From positions 620,001-684,000 of the forward strand of contig CM074698.1 in assembly GCA_037367355.1 (NCBI GenBank): a stretch of DNA of 64,000 nt, read 5' to 3'. The notes below the pieces were generated by a model. That model made no database searches. It worked only from the letters and a program-made list of their open reading frames with translations, and was not told the DNA's origin. Of the stretch, positions 54,176-64,000 are shown piece after piece (the first letter of the stretch is position 1; every line of letters begins with the position of its first letter). The stretch comes from Neoscytalidium dimidiatum. Its lineage: Eukaryota; Ascomycota; Dothideomycetes; Botryosphaeriales; Botryosphaeriaceae. The translations under genes and the position numbers were made by a program.

Positions 54176-56745
54176 AGCGCAAACAATCTCACAAGGACGT
54201 CGCGCATCCTGGAGATCATCCGGTGGGAAACGGCCTATCTTGAAAGGCGTTCCGGCACGGGCCTGACACACCCGATTAGCCAACCACCATTACCTCATCC
54301 GGACGACATGTTCACCGCCTCGTACCGGATCACAGACAAACCCGGCAAGCGTCTCATTATGAGCTCCAGCGCTGGATGACGACGTCTTTGAGATTTTCGC
54401 ACCTCATGACTCGTTTCCGTTTTGGTAACACAGCGATACCTGCTTGCAGGCTCGTTGCTTCTCCAATCCGGGATTCCTTCCTTTCCAACTCAGCCACAGC
54501 GCTTAATTGCATGTGCGCTTTGAGTTTGGGCTTCTTCGTTATATGTGTCGCGCCAGCCCGTTGTCATTTTTCGATGGAGACTTGAGCCTTGGTGTACTTC
54601 CTCTTCGGTTGTGGCTCGTCACTATACGATCTTTGACACTGGCTTTCAATGGCTCTCATAGACCTGTACTTGGGAGGCAACCGCGGGTACTTTAAACCGT
54701 TAGCCTTCTGCAAAGTCTGGTCCCTCTGAATGTCCATTGCGTTGATTGGATCTATCGACCCAGCCTAGCTGCAACATTTCACAATGTTCTCTTAAGCATC
54801 TCTTGGCTCACAAGACGGCTGCTGGTCGAAGGCCGTTCAACTCTCAACTCCTCTTAAAACATCAAATGCCAGCCCAGCCTTCTCCTGGTCCCCTGGTATC
54901 ATTCTATGAGCATACGAGCTCCAGGGATATACGAATCCCAGGCCCGGCAAAGCCGAGGCTTACAGGAACTTTTGATATAACGTCGAAGGCAGACATCTCG
55001 ATCCTCAAATCCTTTTTCAACAGGTCTACCGCTGTAGCATCACGTCAGTGTGACTACACTGTATGGGCATCATCCTCTACTCCACTGGGTAGGCTGGAAT
55101 GTCAGTTGAACGGGTGTCCGGGCCTTCCAAATCCTCTGCTCAATTTATTTTGCCTTGAGGTCGACGATCCACCATAAGCAGTCACGCGTACTTTTCCGAA
55201 GTCAGGCCGTCAGATCAAAGTTCCTCCCGAGGGCATCAACTCGAATCAAGCGAGTTAATTCATCATCTTCCGGAAGACACTTAACACATCACGGTTGCAT
55301 TAGCACTCAACGAACCGAGGCATTCAGACACGCGACCGTCTTTTCGATGCACCTCACACCCTCCGATCTCGCGAGCAACAGAGAAAACCTCACCACCCGG
55401 GCGCGCCGCAGCTCCTAAAACCCATGGATGCTAGCCTACGAAACTCATCTTCCGGCGTCGTCCCGTGACTAGGGTCTTTCGCCACGCACTCCCTTTCCTG
55501 AATTAGGACAGCCAACAAAACGAACTTCAAACACGAGTTCTACGGTACCTAAAGAAACTACGTATCCTCCGTAAACTGCACGCCGTGTAAACAACAGCAG
55601 GACTCACTCCCACCAGTGGCTCGCCGTTCGCCGGGATAGCTACCTGACAGGCGCATAGTCACGAGTCTCGCGACCAGCATGCACAGGAGGGACTGTCCCA
55701 GAAAAGGTACTGAGCAACGTGGCAGCACAGTACGGTAAGCAAAGATACCGAGTCACGCACCAAAATCTGGCCGAGAAATATAAGCCACATGGCGTTCTTT
55801 CGATCCCACCCTCACCGAGGCGTTAGCCCTTTGAGGTTTCCGTTCGGAGCGTTAGCTCTGCGGGAATCGATACCCTTGTGTCATCGAGGCCTTCACCAGG
55901 AATCTCTCAGTTTGGAAGCCATGGAACCTCACCTTCCTCGCTCGCCGGCGAATTACCTTCTCTGATAGCTGCAAAAACTTTCTCTCTGGTGGGCAGTTAT
56001 TCCTCGCTCGTTAGGGCAGGAACAGAAGAGGCGCTGAGCTTTGAGCAACCCGAGTCGCATCCAGCGCGTACCTCGATAAACGCGTTCACTTCCTTTCTGA
56101 TCTGAGAATCCGCTCCACACCTGTTTCTCTTCGCGGTCGATCACCTTGACCTCGGTAACCGGAGACTAATCAAGTTCGGCGGTAACGTGCCCAGTCGTGA
56201 CTGACAAAACCAACGGGCACGCCAACGACTCTTCGGACCTTGAGGACTTGGACTTACTCCATGGGCACTAATGAGCAGCACTTCCGATGCAACAACATTC
56301 CATTCGATGCGGTCAAGCAACTTATCACCTACTTAAAAGAAGAAGCAAATCCGGACGGGACCCGCGAAATCCCCTCTGGAAGGAAGGAAACTTCAAACCG
56401 AGTTAAGACGGAGGACAGCCGGGAACGCCTGCGGTTTGTTGGGCCTGATCAACCCAGCATTCTGCGGACTTGTACCAGCTTAGTATCTGACTTCTCACAA
56501 CCCAAAAGATCTCGGATCGGCTTGAGAAACCATGCCTGGGATACTCTTCACCTCTCCTCTGGATGCAATGGCTTGAGAAACCATCGCTCCTATTACTGCC
56601 TGACCGCATTCGACAATACTTCTTGACGACAAAAGCATCAAATGAGGAAGTTGCACCACATGCTCAGCCCGCTAAGCGCTCGTGGGCGCCCGTTTCAGGC
56701 GGAAGGGCCAAACGGCGTTCGTCCTGCCAGTCTGCTACACTTTTA

Positions 56746-56892
56746 CACACTCTCAAACCCTCTCTCTTACCAATTCTCAATCTCTCACGAACTCTCAAAC
56801 CCTCACGACTCTCGAGTCTGCACAAACTCTCAAATCTCCACCAACTCTCAAAATCTCTCAAACTCACAAACTCACAAACTCGCACATTTCAC
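56746..56892. repeat. Degenerate CTCAAA-type minisatellite
   Basis: About 150 bp made of variants of CTCTCAAA, CTCACAAA, CTCTCACGA and similar units, so that one strand is almost free of G. It is followed at about 56953-57005 by degenerate TGTTGGACTTTG-like units. Confidence 0.75.
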
Positions 56893-57283
56893 AAACATTC
56901 ACTTCTGGAACATGGGATTCGAAATAAAAAGAGAGAAAGATGAGCTTCGGTGTTGGACTTTGTTGGTCTCTGTTGGACATTGTTTGGATCTTGTTTGATT
57001 TTGGCTGAACATTCATCAAGTACAACTGGGGCTGCTTGACCTTGCGCAAAAGTCCTTTTGGACTTTGGGGAACATGAATATACTGGGTGAGTCTCAGTCA
57101 TTGAGGGCTCTTATATAGTTGGGGTCTGCGCCCATAAACGGCAGGGGCGGGTGCGGTATCCCCAGCAACAACACAAGCTGGGGGGTTTTCAAATAAAAAC
57201 TTCACTTCTATGATGGTTGATCAGGCGTCTCATGGGCGTCGAATGACGGTGTTGCGGAATACGTGTCTCTGCAGCCTGAGGCC

Positions 57284-57303
57284 TTTTTTTTTTTTTTTTT
57301 TTT
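57284..57303. repeat. T20 homopolymer
   Basis: Twenty consecutive T on the plus strand in intergenic DNA. Confidence 0.9.
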
Positions 57304-58146
57304 GAACCGACAATGTTGGCATGTGTATGTTTAGCTTCCCGTGCTCCTCGACCATCAGATACCGTTGATGCTGAGCAGGACGAGAAAAGACCGACCGCGA
57401 GACGCAACGCAGCGAGGCGGCTGGTGGACACATGTCCGCCGCCGCATCGTGCTCGGACTTACCCGGGGAAAGCCAAGCCGTCATTGCCCCCCGAGACTGA
57501 GTCAAGCTTGACGCTGTCCCTGGCGGCCCCCTGGGCCTGCCACTTCAGACCCTGTCCTTCTTCAGGGACGCAACGTCTCCACGTACCGTTCGCTTTGACG
57601 CAGCAGCGGGGGGGTATACTTCGGCGGCAGAACCCCGTCTGGGGAATAACACAGTACAAGGGGACGTGCTGGCAGCTGTCAACCCAGGGAAGTGATATGT
57701 CCTGATAAGGCACGCCTGACGCAGTTCCTGAGCACGGCAGCGAACAACCGGGACCATTCGCTCAGTACACTTTACATCGAATTCGTCGGGACCGGAAGCT
57801 GCGACGTTCTTATTCCTGCGGTCTTCAACAGGTCGGAAAATTATTGTAAGTGGTACGCGCTGGTCCGTGGCGGAAAAATTCGCGCAACATGTAGCACATG
57901 TTCGTCTGGCGGCCAGCCCCGTCCAGGCGATCTGTGACGGTAGCACTTTCTGCCCTTAGCATTACCAAGTGGATCTGCCTGCTGCAAGACAACGACTCAG
58001 AGCGCATAGAGGGCTCGGCGATTAAGGAGGATGCGGTATCTCCGTTGTCATCTGGCCGCTCTTGTCACAACGGCTTCGATTCTGGGAGAAGATGGATGCG
58101 TCAATTCCTATGGTGCGCTCCAGTGCCGCCGAATGAAAGACCATAG

Positions 58147-58170
58147 GAGAGAGAGAGAGAGAGAGAGAGA
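58147..58170. repeat. (GA)12 microsatellite
   Basis: Twelve perfect GA units in intergenic DNA. Confidence 0.9.
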
Positions 58171-59819
58171 TGCGGTTACCTTTCGTTGCTTTGTCTTCTA
58201 ATTCCGCGAATATGCATCGGCTGCGCTGTTTTTTCCCTCTCTTTTTTTCCCCCTAACAATTGCGATTGAGCACCGGGTCGAGCATATCGCGTTTCGTATC
58301 TGAGAATAGCTTCCCCGGCTGGCCCCGGTACGTTTGCTGGTATGCGAAAGAGAAGTCGGCATCGGGACGGTTGGTGTTCCCGCGATGGGCCGGTATGCGT
58401 GCGTAACGCGGTCACCGCCGTGCGCGGTCTCCGGTGCCCCCGTCCCTGGCAGCTGCACGACCGCATCCACTCCGGATGTGGTCGGGGCTCGAAGCGAGGG
58501 GGTGGAGGGGACTCTCTGCGTCCCCAAGGGCCGTACAGGTACTTGTCCGGTCCGAAGTTACAGGTTGAGTACGTAGATACGTACGCCGCACGCTCATTCG
58601 TCTTCGTGTCTCGAAGAGGGCAATCGATCTGCAGCTAAGCTGGATGTGGGGGGCCTGGTTACCAAGTTCGTGGGAAGCTGCCGACCTATAATTCCGGAGG
58701 CCACGAAGAAAAGGTGGACGTACTGAGACCGCATGAGAGGTTGCATACTCTCCGGGCTTGAGGGACGCACTGAGGTAATGGCAGGTAAGACAGAGGATGT
58801 CGCAAGCGCCGGCGCGATGGGCAGCTTCGGAAGGGATATACTCCCGGACGACGGCGGATTTGCCGCGTTCGCGTGCTGTGTTGCGGCTGGGTGCAACCAT
58901 CATGACTAGCGACGCTCGGGGAAGCCGTCGAGGCGAATGGGGGCTGGTGCCGCGGAATCCGCTCGAGTCATCTCGCAGACCACGGGTGCATCTTGCCGAG
59001 GCGAGTTGCTCGAGTCAAGTACATGACGTGCTTTCGTCCAGTTATACAACTTCATTGGATGGGTGCCTTACGATGGTTAAGCGGCAGAGGCAGATTAGTT
59101 AGCGGGAAGCATCTCAGCGGTTGAGTTCACGGAGCGGAATGTCTTCCCCAGGTTTTTCCCCGCTTGGCACCGCCACAGCGGGGCCAAGTCGCTCTTCACC
59201 GAGCGCTCGTTTCAAGGGCTTTTCGTGCCTCCTATTCTCTGCTCGTTTGGGCCGTTCGGCGTCCTGTTGTTGTGCACTGTTCTGATGGCGTGCGTGCACC
59301 AACCACCATAAGGATGCAACAGCGCTCCTGCAAAACTCTCTTTGATCACTTCAGAAAAGTCGTATTTTCATGTGAACTTGGCCATCCCCCCTAAGTGCAT
59401 TCTAATGAGGGGCATACGGAAGATGCGAAAGAAACAATGCGGAAGGGTCGCTGCTAAACTTTTCGCTCGCCTTCGTCCCATAATCTTAATGGATTGAAGG
59501 TGTACTGGCACTCGAGTCAATGTCTTTTGTCTTTTCCATATTTGTACATGATACGTTAAGATATTAAAGAAATGGTACATCGTATTTTCTCAAGTATCGA
59601 ATTTGATCCTCTTCTCTTGTCTTCCATCGTGTTGTCAATCATAGTCCTCTCTACTTACGAGACTGAACAATCTTAATAGAGCAAAACAAGCGTCAAAAGA
59701 AGAAAAGTTCATACATCATCATCGGACATTTTTAGAATGCCAGTTCTCCGCCACCACCGGGTATCACAATCCCATGAACCCTCCTGCGCCAAAACAAAAG
59801 AAACCCCCCACGCCCTTAC

Positions 59820-61467
59820 TCAGAACCTCTCCGCCACAACCGTCGCATCCGTCCGCGAGCCCCCGAGCTTCGTCCACCCATCCCTCGTCTTCCTATTATC
59901 ATGCATCGCCGTGCCGGCCGTCGCCGCAGCGGCGCTCCACGTCCTCGGCTGCACCTGCTCCGCCTCGCCCAGCCCGCCCACACGCACGACGCCCTCCTCG
60001 GAGCTCGTCGCAAACGCCTTGGTGACATTGATCCGCAGGCCGCCGCCCTCGCCCTTCCCCGTCGGCGTGCCCGCGAGATCCTCCTCGCTGGCGCCCGAGC
60101 TGGCGCCCCTCTCGACATCCTCGACGCTGTACTGGTCCTTCCCGCCGCTGGCCGCGCCGCTGCTCCACTGCGCGCCGGACCGCAGCTCGACCTCGTCCGC
60201 CTCCTGCGGCGTGCGGCTCATCTTCTGGCTGGTGCCGCCGCCGCCGCCGCCGAGGCCGTAGCTGCCGGACTTGCCGGACTTGCCGCTGCTGCCGCCGAGC
60301 GCGCCGTGGCGGCGCCGGCGCGAGAACAGCGGCTTGATGGCGGGCGCGTTGACGGCGAAGATGGACACGAACGTCTCGCGGATGGCCCACGCGCCCGACG
60401 TGCCGATGTGCCGGATGTCGCCGACCGACATGACGCACCGGATGATGGCCGCCACGACGATGAAGACGCCCGAGAAGAGGAGCAGGGCGACCATCAGCTT
60501 GCGCTTGAGCGGGATCTGGGCTTTCCAGAGGATCGGCGCCGGGATGAAGGCCATGAGGCCGATGTCGGTGCTGCGGCGGGGAGGGGACGGTTAGTTCGCG
60601 GTGGTTGTGACAGCGGGCTTGGGCTTGGGGTGGGTAGGGTGGGTATGCGGAGGTTATGGTGGGGCCTGCTTACGAGACGTTGAGGACGAGAAGGAGGTAG
60701 TAGCGGGCGTAGATTAATGTGCAGCTGTCTGTCGAGGCAGTCAGTGAGCGAGGTCAGTGGATGGGAAGCCGTTTGAGACGGACGGACCTCCGGCGTAGGG
60801 CTTGATCTGCCAGTTTTTGTGGACCGGCCGGCACTGAAGGAGGATCTGCATGATCATGGCGATCCAGCTGAGTCCGACGGCCCACCCAAGGATTTTCACA
60901 AGTCTCTGCTCTTTCAACCCTTTCCTGCGGATGGCGTTAACGCTCGGCTCTTACTTGTGACGAACTCGCTGTGAGCCGAAGAATTTGCGAACTCACGTCA
61001 AACGGTTGTAGAAGAAAAGGACCGATGCTTTCAGACTCCAGATCAAGCAGATATAACTCATCCATGCACTGAAAAGAGCTTTTGAGCCGGTAGTAATTGA
61101 CCTCACTTCCGCATCGGTGAGGGCATCCGCGGACTCCTCGGTCAGTCCGACGAAGGTGCCGTATGTGTCTGGAATTGAAGAGTCAGTCAGTGTCACTGAT
61201 GCGTCGTGGCTGTGACAACGTACTGAGAAGATGTATCGTGGCTGCCTCAGAACTCCAGAAAAGCTGCGGTGAAGTGAGTAAAATGATTCTCTCTCAAGAC
61301 CAAAAGCAGAGGATTAAACTCACCATTGCCATTACTGCCAACAAGTCATCCCAGTAGAGGTTTCGCCAGCCGACAACATGAATGCGAGCGAAAAGACGCA
61401 GGATGCACACGCAAACGCCGATCGGATACTCTATCCACTGCTCCAACAAGATAGCCGGCAGCGCCAT
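59820..61467 (-). CDS. Rhodopsin-domain integral membrane protein (fungal PTH11/SAT20-like seven-helix family)
   Basis: Plasma-membrane protein of the fungal 'rhodopsin domain' family, 432 residues. Exons on the minus strand: 61324-61467, 61224-61263, 60997-61168, 60788-60924, 60674-60728 and 59820-60570, all phase-consistent. Seen: IGVCVCILRLFARIHVVGW (TM1/2 with the typical RLFAR) followed by WDDLLAVMAM, SKALFSAWMSYICLIWSLKASVLFFYNRLT (TM3 with the family LxKxSxLxxYxRL pattern), ILGWAVGLSWIAMIMQILLQCRPVHKNW (TM4, conserved CxPxxxxW), YYLLLVLNVSTDIGLMAFIPAPILWKAQI (TM5, conserved TDxxxxxxPxPxLWxxxxP), and TM6-7. No N-terminal CFEM domain. The C-tail (about 270-432) is Gly/Ser-rich and cytoplasmic. 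The ligand is unknown; some relatives sense host surfaces. Confidence 0.88.
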
Positions 61468-64000
61468 GGTGACGGGCGGACACTGAGATGTCCAACGGAA
61501 CCGTCTGACTGGTTATTGTGCCGCAGCAAGTAGGACAAGACTTTATGTGAAAGGCCAGGGGCGCCGGTGTTCATATTTTAATTGCGAAGAAGGCGTACCT
61601 GGCGCGGGCTCCTCAGGCTTGCCAGGTTGTGCCTGCTACGCACAGGGGTGGTCCGTTTCGGGATGGCCGTGAGGCGTGCACTGTAGGGTTGACAGGCATA
61701 CAGCGTACGGGCGCGCGCTCGCAAGTGGCGCTAATTGCGTACCTTGCAGGGCACATTGCAGGCACCGCTGCGAACCGACGGCGCGCCGCAGGCACAATGT
61801 CGTGAATCCTTCCCGCCTCGGAAATGGGCCCATGGGGGCTGGCCTTGTACGATTTTAACTTTGCGCCCTCGGCCGCTAGAGCATAATCCCCGCCAGTGCG
61901 GTCCTTGCGGCAGTCGGTCGTGTTGCGTGCCCCATCACCTCCAAAACTGTTAGCCGTGGCCGCTATCTATGTGCACGCCAGTATGTTGAGTCGTACGTGT
62001 CAGCTTGGTGTGGCGATCGTACTCCTGACGCAGAACGAGGCGAATCGGCTTTGAGAGAAATAAGGGACCCGCTGGGATCATTATTCGTGCCCTCACCTGT
62101 CGGATTCTCTGGGGTCGCGATCAATAATGCGGGGAAGTGCTGATCAGTCGCAAGCTGAGGAGACGAGAAGAAGGTTGAGGGACGCGGGCGGGATCGAGTT
62201 TTACATTCCGTTAGTGCTGCTTGACAGCACAAGGAGAGGAGCCAACGCAAAGCTTGGGACTCCGAAAGATCCGACCAGGAAGATCGACGCTTCAAGGACA
62301 CCAATTATCATCACGGTTCACGTTGCCCTGGCCTCAAACCCCAGGCTCGGCCTTCACTGCAGATGATTTGTGCATATTATCGGAAATTTTTTCGAATTTT
62401 CTCCATATCCCGGCCATGCAAATCAGGATATTCCGGCAGCATTTTTGCATCCGCTAGCCAAAAATCCCCATCGATCCGGAGAACAACTTCAAATCTCAAA
62501 AAGGCTCAGTGGAAACATGCAGCTCAATAACCATCATCAAAGTAAAATTCCGTGATATTTTAAGCCTGCCTGGTTGAGCTGCAAGCTTACGCTCCAGGAT
62601 CCGCAACTGCCGAACGCCATCCCCTACTTTGCGTAAACCTTATTCTACTTCCTTCAGGAAAACGTCTAAAGGGGGAAATTATGAGGACCACTCATTTCGT
62701 ATTTCGCTGCTTTTCGCCATATACTGACCCGGCCTTCCCATGTGTCTGTACCTGAATGCGCTTCAAAAACATAAATTTCCAGCGTGTAATTATTCTACCT
62801 TATAGGGTTCTGCTCCCACGCCGATATTTGAAATCAGGCACCCAATAGCACTGTGAGCAAGGTCTTGATAGAATTGCTTCCGTCTACGACCTGTAATCGC
62901 AAAGTCTTTGTGCCTGCTGGTACGATTATAAGTGAAGGATCGTTTATACGATGGAGGATCTGGAATACCGACGGCGGTCATATTACTGCTGGATTTACAG
63001 TTGAAACTGACCGTCAATCGCTCAAGGAGCTTTCGAATATGGTAGGGCACCGCGGATTATTGGAGTATAGCAGTGGTGGACATATAAAACGAGTATGGGA
63101 ATTCCGATCCTATCTGTCCCGTTGAATTTCTCTTAAGACAGTTGACGCTACTGGATGGATAGGTGATTCCGGCAAATACTATTGGAACTTGAAAGCCAAA
63201 GTCCTTATATGACCTGATTCAAGCCCCCTGCTCAATATCCAGACAAGCTAATGGAACCAAGCTTCGGGGAACTCATACAAGCTATTCCCATGAAACTCAA
63301 GGGTATCTCGTATGGAGAATCAAGGGAGGTAAGAATAGCGCATAGTAGGGTGTCATTGGCGACGGCAAAGCTTTTGCGCAAAGTAACTCAGACAATCCGA
63401 AGGGTTCCCCAATCGAGCTCCAGCTGAGCCGGTCGCTTAATTGGACATATCAAGCTTGAATGTTACCACAGTCGAAGACCGGAGTGGCAGGCAAATTGTA
63501 TGTCAAGTGCAGATGCAATATTTCAACAATGTATTTCTGCAGAGCTGACTATCCCAATGAGTTCATTGCGATATCTTTTATCGTTTAAGAGCATTGTATG
63601 TGTTCTAAGAAGCACAATAGGGTAGGCGCATTGGGCACAGCCACCTAAGCTTTCAGACAAAGTTTCGGCGCTGAATCGACGCGATAGAGTTCCTCGTGAA
63701 TCCAAATGAGAAATAGTTCGGGAATTTGTGTTTTGTTCATACAAGTTTCCCTTCTCTTTCTACTATTATCTTCAGCAACAATGCGGGCAGTTTCGCCCAC
63801 ATCGCTGGGCAAGAAAATGCACGTGTATTCTCTGAACACCTAGGCAAAATCCCAACACTTCCACTCAGAGGGTATTTGTTGGTTTTAAAATCTCCTCCTC
63901 TTTAGCAAACCCCTACTGGACAGAATCTTTGTGCCTTTCGTTGTCGTCTGTGCTTGACACGTTGCACGCCCCGAAAGAGGAAATTTTCAAGCGACCAATC
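61468..64000. other. Right-edge intergenic region, no gene recognised
   Basis: 2.5 kb upstream of the rhodopsin-domain gene. Only frames under 115 codons, without recognisable products. The last 1.5 kb is A+T-richer. No RNA gene or transposon end could be seen. Confidence 0.55.

Larger units (their letters stand above)
54176..59819. other. Long gene-poor region
   Basis: 5.6 kb with no supportable gene. Frames reach about 160 codons in G+C-rich parts (57300-58900) but lack recognisable products or splice-consistent neighbours. It contains a CTCAAA-type degenerate repeat (56746-56892), a T20 tract (57284-57303) and a (GA)12 run (58147-58170). TATATAG-like elements near 57112 have no clear gene behind them. 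Confidence 0.55.

Noticed and set aside
59901..60683. 260-codon plus-strand frame opposite the rhodopsin-domain gene
   Set aside because: Antisense shadow of a G+C-rich exon; the minus strand has the family motifs and consistent splicing.

Overview
The window looks like nuclear DNA of a filamentous ascomycete (Pezizomycotina; Dothideomycete-like by general appearance, but the class cannot be fixed from the sequence alone). The reasons are short GT-AG introns (46-256 nt) with CTAAC/CTGAC-like branch sites, nuclear-encoded mitochondrial proteins with presequences, complex I subunit PSST, the ribosome-quality-control factor Rqc1, a HET-domain relic and a fungal rhodopsin-like membrane protein. 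I support 18 protein genes (one cut by the left edge) and one pseudogene. All exon joins were made by eye from frame continuity, splice signals and family conservation. There is no transcript evidence.

Layout. 1-12 kb is accessory: a TauD/TfdA dioxygenase, a Dal5/pantothenate-type MFS transporter, a cytochrome P450, an NmrA-like reductase and a broken HET-domain gene, separated by 1-2 kb of empty DNA. 12.7-23.4 kb is a compact housekeeping block: complex I PSST subunit and TRAPPC2L (divergent), mitochondrial Ptc5-like PP2C phosphatase and Rqc1 (divergent), then a CRAL-TRIO/RhoGAP protein. 23.4-40.6 kb is sparse: an Mtr-like amino-acid permease, a PrxQ/Dot5-like peroxiredoxin and a small secreted protein with two copies of an eight-cysteine module, embedded in long A+T-richer stretches.

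40.6-54.2 kb is gene-rich again: an unknown basic/coiled protein, mitochondrial monothiol glutaredoxin Grx5 divergent from phosphopantothenoylcysteine decarboxylase, an AFG1-type mitochondrial ATPase, an unknown protein, and two divergent proteins sharing a beta-barrel-like domain that resembles the MazF/PemK fold. 54.2-64 kb holds only one supported gene, a seven-helix rhodopsin-domain membrane protein near 60-61.5 kb.

Functional links. Four genes serve mitochondria (PSST, Ptc5, Grx5, AFG1). Grx5 (Fe-S cluster delivery) and PSST (carrier of cluster N2) act in connected pathways, and PPCDC makes the coenzyme A needed by the pyruvate dehydrogenase complex that Ptc5 controls. These links are pathway inference; no operon-like co-regulation is implied. 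The most interesting items are the MazF/PemK-like paralogue pair, the duplicated cysteine-module secreted protein and the decayed HET gene. The accessory left arm may be the remnant of a metabolic cluster.
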